Assembly: GCF_039541235.1 (NCBI RefSeq) | Contig: NZ_BAABFV010000001.1 | Coordinates: forward strand, 992,001 to 1,056,000 | DNA: 64,000 nt | DNA from: Kangiella marina | GTDB taxonomy: Bacteria; Pseudomonadota; Gammaproteobacteria; Enterobacterales; Kangiellaceae | Reading direction: 5' to 3' | Shown: in pieces, positions 9,344 through 20,357 of the stretch | Numbering within the stretch: the first letter of the stretch is position 1 | How the letters are laid out: every line of letters starts with the position of its first letter | Notes under the pieces: generated by a model | Seen by the model: only the letters and a program-made list of their open reading frames with translations | Database searches by the model: none | What the model was told of the DNA's origin: nothing | Position numbers and translations under genes: made by a program

Positions 9344-11509
9344 CTAATATTTCAAGCCTTGTTTGATAATTTTCGGTGTAACGAAAATCAACAGCTCTTC
9401 TTTGGCGTTTTCTCTCGAAGTATTTCTAAATAACCAACCTAGAATAGGGATATCGCCTAGGAGTGGCACTTTGGTTTCATCCAACGTTACTCGATGCTGG
9501 AAAATGCCACCAAGTACAATCGTTTCACCGTTATTCACGAGGATTTGTGTTCCAATTTCCTGGGTATTAATTGCAGGAGCGCCGCCTACAGCCTGACCGT
9601 CTGCCGTTGTGAACACAACCTCTTCACCACGCGTATCTTGGCTAATCGATAGATCTAAGAATACACGACCGTCTGGTGTAATTTGCGGTGTTACTTTCAA
9701 CTCTAAAACTGCTTCCTTAAACTGAATGTTAGAAGCACCTGATGAACCACCTTGTAAGTAAGGGATTTCTTCACCCGCTTTAATAAAGGCTTCTTTTTGG
9801 TTTGCAGTGATAACTTTAGGGCTGGCAACAACCTCACCACGGTTTTCTGCCTCAAGGGCTGATAACTCCATATCAACGATAATACCGTCGGCTAATCTTG
9901 CAAAGGACAAACCAAGGCTTCCAGCAGAATTCGATACAGGGAGATTAACATTAAACCCGCTGTTTTGTGTACGATCTCCAGTTACCGAACCATTAATTCG
10001 CCCAGCATCAAGCACAGTACCCGAGACACCAATCTCACCCGAGTTCATTGCATCACTAATACCAAAGCGAGCACCTAAATCTCGTGTAAAACCATCTGAG
10101 GCAGTTACAATTCGCGCTTCAATCAGCACCTGTTCAACTGGAATATCGAGTTGAGTGACTAGCCTTCTGACATCTTCTAACTTCGATGATACATCTTTAA
10201 CAATTAGAGTATTCGTTCTAGCATCTACCGACACTGCACCTCGGTTAGACAAAATACCTATTGTTGGTTCATCACCACCGCCGCCAGAGCTTAAGAGTGC
10301 AGCCACTTCACCAGCTTTTGCATAATTAACTTGAATGAGCTCAGTTCGCAGTGGAGCCAATTCTTCTTGCTGCTTATTAGCTTCTAGCTCTTGTTGTTCA
10401 CGTGCTGCTATCACATCCGCAGGGGCAATCATCATGACATTGCCATCTTGTCGTTTATCTAAGCCCTTAGACTTTAAAATGATATCTAAAGCCTGATCCC
10501 AAGGAACGTTGACAAGATTTAATGCCATTGAACCTTGAACATCATCACTGATGACGATGTTAACGCCCGCAAAGTCACCAAGGGTATGCAAGATGGCTTT
10601 TAGGTCCATATCTTGGAACTGTAGCGTTAATCGCTCGCCAGTATACTTAGGCTTTTCTCTTTCGCGACGTTCAATCTCTTGCTTAGTCAATGGTTTTAAC
10701 TCGATGGTATAGAGATCATCAGCTTGGTATGCCAGATACTCAAAAGCATCATTGCCTCTTACCGTTAAACGTACATTGTCTCCACGTCTCGAGGTTTCAA
10801 CCATTTGAGCAGGGGTTCCAAAATCTATGACGTCAAGTCGACGGATAAAGTTAGGATCAATGTCACTTCCAATAAAGTCTGCTATTACGGCTCGCCCTTC
10901 CTGTCTTAGATCAACGTTGACATTAGGCGCGCCCAAATTGACCAATACTCTAGCTTCGCCTTGAGTTCCTCGTCTGAAGTCCACTGCAGCAATATCATAC
11001 TCAGAAGATGAGTAGCTCGATGTGGTGCTTGGTTTGCTTGATGAAGCAACCATATCACCTGAAGAGCCGGCATCTAGAGTAATTACATAATCAGTACCTT
11101 GAATCTGGCTATTATAGGTAACCAGTTCAGATAAATTGATTACTACACGTGTTCTATTCTGTGCTTCTATGGCAGTAATTGAGCCAACAGCCCCGATACC
11201 AATATTTTTAGTTTTGTAGTCCAAGCCAGAACCAACCCCGGAAAAGTCCATTGAAATTCTTGCCGGATTAGCTGTGGTGAACTCTTGTGGGGTAGGAGGA
11301 GTATCTGTGTAACTCAGTCGTACCATCAACTTGTCACCTGGTAGTACATTGTAGTCTATCGACTGCAATTGGCTGGCATGTACGCCCCAAGAAAACAGCA
11401 TCGTTGCTGCCAATAAGGAACAGCTTTTCATAAACTTCTTCATCTTTGTCAACATAGTCGTTTTACCTAATTCTGACTTGTTTATCCGTTTTTCATTTAT
11501 AATACGCAT
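9344..11509 (-). CDS. pilQ: Type IV pilus secretin PilQ
   Basis: PilQ forms the outer-membrane ring through which the type IV pilus is extruded. The 721-residue protein has an N-terminal export signal (hydrophobic segment about residues 28-45), two AMIN-like peptidoglycan-binding domains (about 48-150 and 170-275), an STN/N0 domain around 290-365, an N1 domain near 385-470 and the secretin barrel to the C-terminus, including VPLLGDIPILGWLFRNT. I keep the ATG at 11509, which has AGGGG upstream overlapping the end of pilP. An internal ATG at codon 19 would give a shorter signal peptide and cannot be excluded. It is the last gene of pilMNOPQ. Confidence 0.95.
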   Translation of the reverse strand: MRIINEKRINKSELGKTTMLTKMKKFMKSCSLLAATMLFSWGVHASQLQSIDYNVLPGDKLMVRLSYTDTPPTPQEFTTANPARISMDFSGVGSGLDYKTKNIGIGAVGSITAIEAQNRTRVVINLSELVTYNSQIQGTDYVITLDAGSSGDMVASSSKPSTTSSYSSSEYDIAAVDFRRGTQGEARVLVNLGAPNVNVDLRQEGRAVIADFIGSDIDPNFIRRLDVIDFGTPAQMVETSRRGDNVRLTVRGNDAFEYLAYQADDLYTIELKPLTKQEIERREREKPKYTGERLTLQFQDMDLKAILHTLGDFAGVNIVISDDVQGSMALNLVNVPWDQALDIILKSKGLDKRQDGNVMMIAPADVIAAREQQELEANKQQEELAPLRTELIQVNYAKAGEVAALLSSGGGGDEPTIGILSNRGAVSVDARTNTLIVKDVSSKLEDVRRLVTQLDIPVEQVLIEARIVTASDGFTRDLGARFGISDAMNSGEIGVSGTVLDAGRINGSVTGDRTQNSGFNVNLPVSNSAGSLGLSFARLADGIIVDMELSALEAENRGEVVASPKVITANQKEAFIKAGEEIPYLQGGSSGASNIQFKEAVLELKVTPQITPDGRVFLDLSISQDTRGEEVVFTTADGQAVGGAPAINTQEIGTQILVNNGETIVLGGIFQHRVTLDETKVPLLGDIPILGWLFRNTSRENAKEELLIFVTPKIIKQGLKY

Positions 11510-11520
11510 TACTCAACCCC

Positions 11521-12081
11521 TCACTGCCCTATCACTAGGTATTGTGTGCGGTTTTCCCAGCAACCCCTGCCATTGGGAACAATCGCTTCGATGGTGATTT
11601 GGTTACTATCAATCTGACTAATTTGCCCATTGTTTAAACCGATGTACTCACCAACATGAACAGGCTGAATGACACCAGCACTATCTCCACTAAGAATCTT
11701 AACTAAACCACGTAACTCTTTCTTATTCGCAATCATTCCTGCGTATTGTAGAGCATCTAAACCATACTTCTCCATTTCAAACTTTTGACGGTTTGGATCA
11801 GGGCGGACATCACTTTCGCAGTCCCCGTCAACCAACATAGAGCGAGACTCATGCTCGGGATCCAACTTGGCAAATGGGCTTCTTAAATCACTAGCTGAAT
11901 AGGTGAAAGGTTCATATGCAACAACTTTCGGTATTGGTTCAATACTTTGCTTAGTCTCAGCTTTAATTTTTTCAATCTCTTGATCGAGCTTTTTCATACC
12001 ATCATCTTCACAACCCGTTAAAGCTAGAAGCGATAAAAGGCCAGCCAGAAGGATGGTATTTTTTTGACTAAAATATTTCAT
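11521..12081 (-). CDS. pilP: Type IV pilus lipoprotein PilP
   Basis: PilP is the inner-membrane lipoprotein that links the PilN-PilO complex to the PilQ secretin. The 186-residue protein has a lipoprotein signal ending in LALTGC (lipidated Cys24), a flexible Glu/Lys-rich linker, and a C-terminal beta domain with the pattern LRSPFAKLDPEHE followed by GLDALQYAGMI and a final YLVIGQ. It starts 2 bp after pilO and its stop is 11 bp before the pilQ start, consistent with translational coupling in the pilM-Q operon. Confidence 0.94.
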   Translation of the reverse strand: MKYFSQKNTILLAGLLSLLALTGCEDDGMKKLDQEIEKIKAETKQSIEPIPKVVAYEPFTYSASDLRSPFAKLDPEHESRSMLVDGDCESDVRPDPNRQKFEMEKYGLDALQYAGMIANKKELRGLVKILSGDSAGVIQPVHVGEYIGLNNGQISQIDSNQITIEAIVPNGRGCWENRTQYLVIGQ

Positions 12082-12083
12082 GA

Positions 12084-12710
12084 CTATCCCTCCTCTGACT
12101 CATAGCGGTATGTTTTCGCAAGCACGCTAAAGTTTAAATTTTCGTTGCCCTCAGTGTTCGCTCCAGAGCCCCCACGACTGCTACGCGCTTGCCCCTGCTG
12201 TGGGCTAATCTTAAAGCCATGCAAAGTGACTATTCGTGGCAATTTTGAGACACGGCTAACAAAATCTGCAATTTGGTGGTAGCTGCCAGTAGCCACGATT
12301 TCAATTGGCTTCTCAATATAAAACTGCTTTTTTGTTTCATCGAGATACTTATGTGAAAGTAACTCAACTCCAGCTCCCGATGCCGCGTAAGAAATCTCAT
12401 CCAGTAAGCCAGGAATCTCTGTATTTTTAGGAAGCTGCTCAAGAAGGCCTTTAAACGTTTCCTTCATTTCAGCCATTTGCTCACGATAAGCGTCAAGGTT
12501 CACGGCTTTTTCATACTCACGCTTATAGTCAGCAAGTAATTGCTCTTGTTGTCTGGCCTTAGATTCTAGCTCACTAATTTGCTCGCTCGTATTAAAGTAA
12601 TAACCTAGCCCTAATACTATTAACATGGCGATAAGTATGAATACAATACGACCAGGAAGAGGCCAAGAACCAATATTATTGAAGTCTTGATATTGACTTA
12701 AATCAGCCAT
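12084..12710 (-). CDS. pilO: Type IV pilus inner-membrane alignment protein PilO
   Basis: PilO pairs with PilN in the inner membrane and helps connect the cytoplasmic PilM ring to PilP and PilQ. The 208-residue protein has a short cytoplasmic N-terminus, one transmembrane helix (about residues 22-41), a coiled coil (about 45-100) and a ferredoxin-like periplasmic domain containing YHQIADFVSRVSKLPRIVTL. It overlaps the pilN stop by one base (TAATG) and is followed by pilP after 2 bp. The C-terminus is rich in Gly, Ser and Arg before a final beta strand. Confidence 0.94.
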   Translation of the reverse strand: MADLSQYQDFNNIGSWPLPGRIVFILIAMLIVLGLGYYFNTSEQISELESKARQQEQLLADYKREYEKAVNLDAYREQMAEMKETFKGLLEQLPKNTEIPGLLDEISYAASGAGVELLSHKYLDETKKQFYIEKPIEIVATGSYHQIADFVSRVSKLPRIVTLHGFKISPQQGQARSSRGGSGANTEGNENLNFSVLAKTYRYESEEG

Positions 12711-13305
12711 TACTTGCCCTCCTCTGGTTTATCTTTACCAGGAATCACTTGCTTAGCTTCAAGCGTAAAGTTTTGAGCTGGCAAGCCTTTTGTCTGCTTT
12801 TGAACATCTTTCAAAGCACTGGTGTTTAATCGCTCAGAGCTATCCATCTTGCGCATAAACTCAGAAATTCGAGGGTTGGTTTCTCCCTGCCCCGTGAACA
12901 CTAATTTATGCTCCGTTGTTTGTTTAGCCGTGACAGGCATTTCAATACGCTGCCACGTTGACAAGTTAATGCCTTCTGGCGTTACGCGAACCAATTCATC
13001 AAACATCCGAACCACTTCTGGACGGCTTTGTTGCAAGTCAGTAATCAGGTCCATTCGCTTAAGCAACTCTTCTTTTTCTTTTTTAAGCTTTTCAATTTCT
13101 TGAGTACGCTTTTTCAGAATGCCAATTTCCGTATTGAGCTTATCAATACGCGCATCTTGGGCATCTATTCTGGCTGACATCACCTGATTTACCATAAACC
13201 AAATTAAACCGGCCAATAAAAGCATTAGGGCAAAAGTTAGCCAAAACTCTTTATTTCGCTCTTGGCGTAACTCTTCACGCCAATCTAATAAGTTAATACG
13301 AGCCA

Positions 13306-13306
<1 letters not shown>
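12710..13306 (-). CDS. pilN: Type IV pilus assembly protein PilN
   Basis: PilN is a bitopic inner-membrane protein whose cytoplasmic N-terminus docks on PilM. The 198-residue sequence begins MARINLLDWREELR, the conserved PilM-binding INLLPWR-type motif. A transmembrane helix follows (about residues 24-44), then a Lys/Glu coiled coil (45-90) and a periplasmic ferredoxin-like domain. It overlaps both pilM and pilO by one base, a TAATG arrangement at each junction. The C-terminus is charged (KDKPEEGK). Confidence 0.94.
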
Positions 13307-14385
<1,079 letters not shown>

Positions 14386-14542
14386 TCATTAAGTTGGTTC
14401 AACAAAGTCCATTTGCTCGTTTTATCTTAATTGATCTCTAAGACATGTCCCCAAAAAAGTGCTTATAAATCCACAATAAAGTTAAACTTTTTTGTTAACT
14501 AACACTTCTAAGATACTATATTTACACTGATTTACAAAAAAA

Positions 14543-14572
14543 TTCAGCCTTTTTTTTTAGAAAAGGTATACT
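14543..14572 (+). promoter_or_regulatory. Possible sigma-70 promoter for ponA
   Basis: TATACT at 14567-14572 matches five of six -10 positions. TTCAGC at 14543-14548, 18 bp upstream, is a weak -35. The start codon of ponA is 54 bp further on. The area is very AT-rich, so this could be fortuitous. I saw no convincing promoter for pilM in the same 253-bp interval. Confidence 0.3.
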
Positions 14573-14626
14573 GGTGCTCAATTCATAAAGCAGCTACAAC
14601 GCTTCACAATAAATCTTTCTTATAAA

Positions 14627-17209
14627 ATGACCATCTATATATTGAAGAAATTGGCCCTATTTGTGATTTTTATCACAATATTTGTGGTTATGACGATTCT
14701 TGGTGCTTTTCTCTATGCGACTCCGCAAGTGCCAGAAATAGACTCTTTGAAGAATGTAAAATTACAAACCCCAATGAGGATCTTCACGGAAGATGGCAAA
14801 ATTATCGGTGAGTTTGGTGACGTTAGACGTGAGCCGGTTAGTTTTGAGCAGATCCCTGACAACTTCATCAATGCATTGATTTCAACCGAAGATCAGCGCT
14901 TTTATGAACACAGCGGCGTCGATTTCAAGGGCCTATTACGTGTCATGAAGGTAGCGCTTACTACCGGTGAATTCTCAGAAGGTGCCAGTACTTTAACCAT
15001 GCAGACGGCGCGTAACATGTTCCTAACGCGTGACCAACGTCTTAAACGAAAATTGATCGAGATGTTTCTAGCTGTGCGCATGGAACAGGAGTTATCCAAA
15101 GAGCAAATCCTTGAACTTTATACCAACAAGGTTCATTTCAGCCACCGCGCTTACGGCTTAGCCGCCGCCTCCGAAGTTTACTACGGCAAGCACCTCAGCG
15201 AGTTAACCTTACCAGAAGCGGCAATGATGGCCGGACTACTAAAAGGTGAGTCAGCTTATAACCCTATCTCGAACCCTGAGCGTGCACTGGGGCGTCGTAA
15301 CCTCGTGCTGAGTCGAATGCTTGGCGAAGGTTATATTGATCAAGATATCTACCAGCTCGCAGTAGAAACCCCGCTCAGTGCTAAAAAGCACGGGGCAGAC
15401 TTAGACATTAATGCGGCTTATGTCGCTGAGATGGTCAGGTTGGATGTGATTAATCGCTTTGGGCGTGACATTGCATACAACCATGGATTGGATATTGTTA
15501 CCACCATCAACTCGAACCATCAAAAGATTGCTAATCAGGCCCTGAGAGAGGGGCTTCTTGAGTATGATCGACGTCATGGTTATAAAGGACCTGAACTACA
15601 AATAGAAGACTTTGCCAACACAGACACTCGACAACTGCTCCAGATTCTCAGTGATACGCCAGTAATCGCCAATCTTCAGCCAGCCATCGTATTAGAGGTT
15701 GAAGAGCAAAGCATCACAGTCTTAAATCGCCAAGGGCAAGAAATAACCATTGATTGGGCGGGCCTAGAATGGGCAGCAAAGTTTATCAGCGACAGCCGCA
15801 TTGGCAGCAAACCCGAGATCGCTGCCGAGGTCGCGACAGCTGGTGATCTGGTGCGAATTCTAAACGTCGACGGTGAAAAGTGGCAGTTAAGCCAAATTCC
15901 CGAGGCCTCTGCGGGTTTTGTATCCATTCGCTCAAAAGACGGTGGCATCACTTCCTTAGTTGGTGGCTTTGACTACTCAACCAACAAATTTAACCTCGTC
16001 ACACAAGCCCGACGCCAACCAGGATCAAACATCAAACCTTTTATTTATGGTGCTGCGTTCGCCAAAGGCTTTACCCCTGCGAGCTTGGTCAACGATGCCC
16101 CTTACGTCAAAGTGAATAATGAAATTGACGAAGTTTGGCGCCCACAAAACGACAATCTTAAATACAATGGGCCTACACGGCTTCGAGTAGGTCTAAAACG
16201 CTCGATCAACACCATTTCGACACGCTTGATTGACAGCATAGGTCCAGCGTACGCCGAAGACTTTTTAGTCAAGATCGGCTTACCTGATGAACACATGAAT
16301 CCCTACCAGTCATTGGCCCTAGGTACAGCGAGCTTTACGCCACTCGAAATGGCAACGGCTTATGCGGTGCTGGCCAACGGCGGCTACCAAGTCGAACCTT
16401 ATTACATCGACCAAGTCACCACTTCCTACGGTGATATTTTATATCAAGCAACGCCTAAAGTGGTTTGTGACGAGTGCGAGCAAATTCGTATTAATAATCA
16501 GATCCGTAACGCGAAATACAATCCTGAAATTCGCAATTACCCAGAGTTACCACTGCCAGAGAACAAAATTGCTCAGGAAGTTATCGACCCGCGTGACGCT
16601 TTCATCCTTTATGACATGATGAAAGATGTCATTCATAGCGGTACGGCAACCACGCAACTGCGCCGTCGTAACAGCTCACTACTGGAACGTCACGACTTAG
16701 CTGGTAAAACGGGTACCGCGAATGATTACAAGGATGCTTGGTTCTCAGGCTTCAATGATAAACTCGTCGCTAGCGCATGGATGGGGTTCTCTGACCATCG
16801 CCGCAGTCTGGGGCGTTATGAGTATGGTGGCAAGGCAGCCCTGCCTATCTGGGCTTCATTTATGGAAAAAGCTCTATCAGGCGTGCCTGAGCAAGAAATT
16901 ATTCAGCCGCCTGGAGTGGTGTCCGCTAAAATCGATCCAGAAACGGGTAAGCTAGCCGCTTTAGGTCAACAAAATGCCATATTTGAATATTTCCGTGACG
17001 ATAATATTCCTTCCGAAGTCAGCCAGGCTACTACCGACTACGGGCAACTCTACAATGGCAATGGTTCAGAAGAGTCGAACCAAGCACCACAAGATCTCGA
17101 TCAAGAGCAGCTCGATCAACTGATAGACTCGCTACAAGAAGGGGAACAGGAAATAGAGCAGGAGGACGATACGCCACAACCTGAGCCTGAAGCAGAATCT
17201 ATTTTCTAG
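14627..17209 (+). CDS. mrcA: Penicillin-binding protein 1A (bifunctional peptidoglycan synthase)
   Basis: This class A PBP polymerises lipid II and cross-links glycan strands in the periplasm. The 860-residue protein has an N-terminal transmembrane helix (about residues 8-30), a glycosyltransferase domain with catalytic Glu in STEDQRFYEHSGVDF (about 85-99), an inserted OB-like region, and a transpeptidase domain with Ser467 and Lys470 in SNIK and K694-T-G-T697. The last 45 residues are an acidic Glu/Gln/Asp tail without predicted structure. A CRP-like palindrome (14662-14677) lies inside codons 12-17. The divergent pil operon next door is the usual neighbour of ponA/mrcA. Confidence 0.96.
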   Translation: MTIYILKKLALFVIFITIFVVMTILGAFLYATPQVPEIDSLKNVKLQTPMRIFTEDGKIIGEFGDVRREPVSFEQIPDNFINALISTEDQRFYEHSGVDFKGLLRVMKVALTTGEFSEGASTLTMQTARNMFLTRDQRLKRKLIEMFLAVRMEQELSKEQILELYTNKVHFSHRAYGLAAASEVYYGKHLSELTLPEAAMMAGLLKGESAYNPISNPERALGRRNLVLSRMLGEGYIDQDIYQLAVETPLSAKKHGADLDINAAYVAEMVRLDVINRFGRDIAYNHGLDIVTTINSNHQKIANQALREGLLEYDRRHGYKGPELQIEDFANTDTRQLLQILSDTPVIANLQPAIVLEVEEQSITVLNRQGQEITIDWAGLEWAAKFISDSRIGSKPEIAAEVATAGDLVRILNVDGEKWQLSQIPEASAGFVSIRSKDGGITSLVGGFDYSTNKFNLVTQARRQPGSNIKPFIYGAAFAKGFTPASLVNDAPYVKVNNEIDEVWRPQNDNLKYNGPTRLRVGLKRSINTISTRLIDSIGPAYAEDFLVKIGLPDEHMNPYQSLALGTASFTPLEMATAYAVLANGGYQVEPYYIDQVTTSYGDILYQATPKVVCDECEQIRINNQIRNAKYNPEIRNYPELPLPENKIAQEVIDPRDAFILYDMMKDVIHSGTATTQLRRRNSSLLERHDLAGKTGTANDYKDAWFSGFNDKLVASAWMGFSDHRRSLGRYEYGGKAALPIWASFMEKALSGVPEQEIIQPPGVVSAKIDPETGKLAALGQQNAIFEYFRDDNIPSEVSQATTDYGQLYNGNGSEESNQAPQDLDQEQLDQLIDSLQEGEQEIEQEDDTPQPEPEAESIF

Positions 17210-17244
17210 CCGCCCTACTGTAATTCCAGACACAAATCCCAGGC

Positions 17245-17277
17245 ACAAAAAAAGCACCGTGAAGGTGCTTTTTTTGT
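17245..17277. terminator. Bidirectional intrinsic terminator
   Basis: ACAAAAAAAGCACC (17245-17258) pairs with GGTGCTTTTTTTGT (17264-17277) around the loop GTGAA. The stem is perfect, with A and T runs on both sides, so it can end ponA transcription on the plus strand and rpmE transcription on the minus strand. Confidence 0.9.
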
Positions 17278-17321
17278 ATTGATAATATCTCGTAAGATAT
17301 GTCTCGTAAGTGCTGTAGCGA

Positions 17322-17534
17322 TTACTTGTTAAGTGAACGGCTACCGAAACGCTTACGGAAACGATCAACACGACCGCCTGAATCAACCATTTTCTGCTTA
17401 CCAGTATAGAATGGGTGACATTCAGAACATACGTCCAAGCTGATGTCAGCGCCAGCTGAACCAACTTCAATAACGTTGCCACAACTGCACGTTGCTTTGA
17501 TCGCTTTGTATTCTGGGTGGATACCTTGTTTCAT
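17322..17534 (-). CDS. rpmE: Ribosomal protein bL31 (zinc-binding type)
   Basis: bL31 bridges the large and small ribosomal subunits. The 70-residue protein keeps four zinc ligands, Cys16, Cys18, Cys36 and Cys39 (TCSCGN and DVCSECH), so it is the C+ form whose paralogue is normally induced by zinc starvation. No second, C-minus copy occurs in this window. It is monocistronic, with its own promoter (17637-17665) and a terminator shared with ponA. Confidence 0.97.
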   Translation of the reverse strand: MKQGIHPEYKAIKATCSCGNVIEVGSAGADISLDVCSECHPFYTGKQKMVDSGGRVDRFRKRFGSRSLNK

Positions 17535-17636
17535 AATTCATCTCTCTTCATTGGAGTCGCCATTTGGGCTATAGCGCTAACCTCAATCATTAGAAGCCTG
17601 CTACGCCAAACACCACTCAAATATTTAGGAAGCGCG

Positions 17637-17665
17637 ATCATACGCGCCATCACCACTAAGATCAA
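17637..17665 (-). promoter_or_regulatory. Sigma-70 promoter of rpmE
   Basis: On the minus strand TTGATC (17665-17660) is followed after 17 bp by TATGAT (17642-17637), five of six -10 matches with ideal spacing. Transcription would start near 17630 and leave a leader of roughly 95 nt before rpmE. Confidence 0.6.
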
Positions 17666-17696
17666 GTATTGAGCCCTTGATTTCTAGGCTCCGATA

Positions 17697-20351
17697 TTAC
17701 TTTGCTGGGATAGTCAGATTGACATCGAACAGGAAGTCACCAGTAATCTCAAAATCTCGCTGAGACACAACATTTCCTTGATTATCAATGGCCTGTAGCC
17801 GATAACGGCCATTAACTAAGCCATCGACTCGGAAGTAGCCAAACTGATCGCTATAGGTCGTCGTCATCACTTCATCATCAGCGCTCAGAAGCACTACTTT
17901 ATGATTCAGAGCTGGCTCACCATCAGTCGCTATAACTTGTCCGGCTGCGCTGTATTTTGCCTGTACATCAAAATCAATACGCGTCACGGCAGAGGAGCCC
18001 ACTTCAACGATGTAGCTTTGACTATCCGGCACTAACTCAATCGGCAAAAACTCTCCATCCAATGACACCCTGTGTATCCCCGGTGTCACCCGCTCTAGGT
18101 AAAAGGTACAGTCCTGTACCGGCACTTTATAATTAATACCGTTAATCAACACACTAACATGCTCAATATCACACTGATCACTGCCAGTGTTCAAGGTGCC
18201 AGCAATCGTCCCTTGCGTGTCATAACTGTTACGACGAGTCGCTGGAACAAGCCGATCTCCTGCAATCGCAAAATCCATTGAAATCCGTGCAAATGCTGAA
18301 AAGCCGCCATCAAACTGCGGATCGGCATTACGCAAACGCAAATCAAGGAATACCCCAGACATCACTTGTGTTCGATATTCTGCAAAAAATCCAGCACCAT
18401 ACTGATTGGAGTGATTAAACTCAAAACGGAAACGGTCATAACGGGTCCAATCCTCCGGCTGCCAATAAAAACCAGCCGCGGACTCAATGATAGTATTTTG
18501 GTAGTTTCTGTCTCCAATCGTACCTTTGTACATGCGCCCCGACATGTAACCTTGATACCTTGGATTAAAGCTGTGGTCAAAGCGAATGGTTTGCTCATCC
18601 GGCTTATGCGTCACGCGAAAGCGCGAGTCCTCATCTGGACGATAGTACAACTCAGTACGATAAGAGCCGTCAAAATCCGGTCTCATCGCAACTGATAAGT
18701 GATTGGTCGGGCTGTAAAATACACCCGGCTTAACAAAACTGACTCTATCTTCGTCAATACCGCGATCTTGGTAGCGCCCGATTAACTCCAACCGTAAACT
18801 GGGATCGGGCGTATAGTAGAAGTAACCGTTAGCTGTCGTCGTATCGGTAACCTCTTGTTCAGAGAAGCCAGCTTCTTGCTCGCGAACGAAGGTCGTCAAA
18901 CGCCAGCTCTCTCCGGTGCCATCCAACTCCAACTGCTGTGTAGTCGCATCATTACGCCAAGCACTTCGATAAGCACCCACAAAATGACTGCCAAGTGACG
19001 AAGCAATACCAGCCGTTTTGGTGTCAACCTCATCCAACAAATAGCCCGCTTCCACCGTCGTCTCGTCGGTTAAACCGTAGCGATACAGGAACATCCCGGC
19101 CTCGCCTTCATCATCAAAGTCAGGATCTAACCAATTACCCTTTTTACCCAAAGCAGCGCTGGTGACCATTTGCCCTTTATTCAACAAACTGTCGGAGCTC
19201 ACTCGGGTTTTGTTTTGACGCTCAAGCTCTGTTCGGTTCACGGCATCAAGAATAACCACCTCTATCTCATTAAAGAGTCCTGACTCAGATCGCACTTCGC
19301 CGAAGTCATAAGTCCCATCCAAACGCACAAAGGTTTCACCCACCACCTGATTATTGACATACAGTTGAGCGATAGCGCCCGGCTCTGCGGTTCCACGAAT
19401 CTTTTGCACCGAAGAACCCAGCTCCCTGAAAAAGCGGGATTGGCTGATATCCTGATAAGGGTCGTATGGAATGTCTTGATTACTATAAAAATACTGTGCG
19501 CCTGTCACCGTCACCGTTGGCGCGACGACCGAAGGACTAATGGTTTGTTTGCCCAACAGCCATTGCGAGCGCTCAGTACGTTTTAACCAAAAGTACTCAT
19601 CTAAGCGCCAATCGCTTCCCGCTGACTTTTCAGCCTCGATCAACCACGAGCCGCCCGCAGCAGCACCACTACCAAGGATGTCACTACGCTCGCTTTGAGG
19701 CTCAAAATCCAGAGGCCCGCCTTCCTTTTTAGCATCGACTTCATGCGATAAGCGGAATTGGCGTAAACTGAAGCTATCAGGGCGGTAATCGATACTGTCT
19801 TCTGGAACCGTTCTGGCAGTGGGCTGTTGTTTCTTTTCATCGCCCCATGGTGGAACAAAGGTTAAAGCATATTTCGTTGGATCAAAACGGCCATTAACCC
19901 TGAGGTATTCATTAAGAACACTTAACCCCATCCAAAGCTGGCCATCAATACGATAGGTATGACGAGCGGATATTTCAACAGTGGCCCCAGGAACTGTCAC
20001 CGTCAAAATTCCCTGCTCTAACTCAAAGCTAGCGCCAATGACGGGAAACACTTGCTCTATAGGAATTAAGTAGTCGGTTTCAGATTTAACAATATCAAGC
20101 GCAATCAGCTCTTTGCCACGAACTTCCAGTCCTACCAGAATCTTTTCGTAACCGAACGAATGTCCAGAGGCGGAACCGCTTGCTTCCCAGGCATTTTGAA
20201 AGAGCCCACTATCGAGTTGGCGGGGGCTATGATAAGCCAAGTAAGCTTCTTCATTCTCAACGTTTTGCCGCGGGGCCGGTTTTGCCCAGGCACACAGAGG
20301 CAAGCCTAAACAGGCAATCCCTATGATTAACTGTGTCCCTAATCGTGGCAT
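17697..20351 (-). CDS. Outer-membrane usher-like protein of a divergent chaperone-usher pilus
   Basis: The 884-residue protein has a signal peptide (about residues 1-23, ending CAWA). Next is a mixed beta region (about 60-170) resembling an usher N-terminal domain, then a TVTVTGAQYFYSNQDIPYDPYQDIS segment typed here in two parts, and a beta-sandwich near 330-390 (EPGAIAQLYVNNQVVGETFV). A long run of alternating amphipathic strands (about 410-715) reads as an outer-membrane barrel. The C-terminus carries a carboxypeptidase-regulatory-like domain (about 800-884; FGYFRVDGLVNGRYRLQAID). It resembles the CS1/alternate ushers more than PapC. It starts 6 bp after the chaperone gene. No other pilus usher occurs in the window. 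Confidence 0.72.
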   Translation of the reverse strand: MPRLGTQLIIGIACLGLPLCAWAKPAPRQNVENEEAYLAYHSPRQLDSGLFQNAWEASGSASGHSFGYEKILVGLEVRGKELIALDIVKSETDYLIPIEQVFPVIGASFELEQGILTVTVPGATVEISARHTYRIDGQLWMGLSVLNEYLRVNGRFDPTKYALTFVPPWGDEKKQQPTARTVPEDSIDYRPDSFSLRQFRLSHEVDAKKEGGPLDFEPQSERSDILGSGAAAGGSWLIEAEKSAGSDWRLDEYFWLKRTERSQWLLGKQTISPSVVAPTVTVTGAQYFYSNQDIPYDPYQDISQSRFFRELGSSVQKIRGTAEPGAIAQLYVNNQVVGETFVRLDGTYDFGEVRSESGLFNEIEVVILDAVNRTELERQNKTRVSSDSLLNKGQMVTSAALGKKGNWLDPDFDDEGEAGMFLYRYGLTDETTVEAGYLLDEVDTKTAGIASSLGSHFVGAYRSAWRNDATTQQLELDGTGESWRLTTFVREQEAGFSEQEVTDTTTANGYFYYTPDPSLRLELIGRYQDRGIDEDRVSFVKPGVFYSPTNHLSVAMRPDFDGSYRTELYYRPDEDSRFRVTHKPDEQTIRFDHSFNPRYQGYMSGRMYKGTIGDRNYQNTIIESAAGFYWQPEDWTRYDRFRFEFNHSNQYGAGFFAEYRTQVMSGVFLDLRLRNADPQFDGGFSAFARISMDFAIAGDRLVPATRRNSYDTQGTIAGTLNTGSDQCDIEHVSVLINGINYKVPVQDCTFYLERVTPGIHRVSLDGEFLPIELVPDSQSYIVEVGSSAVTRIDFDVQAKYSAAGQVIATDGEPALNHKVVLLSADDEVMTTTYSDQFGYFRVDGLVNGRYRLQAIDNQGNVVSQRDFEITGDFLFDVNLTIPAK

Positions 20352-20357
20352 GGCTAT

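Noticed and set aside
17232-17262. tRNA or small RNA between ponA and rpmE
   Set aside because: The structure is explained entirely by the bidirectional terminator.
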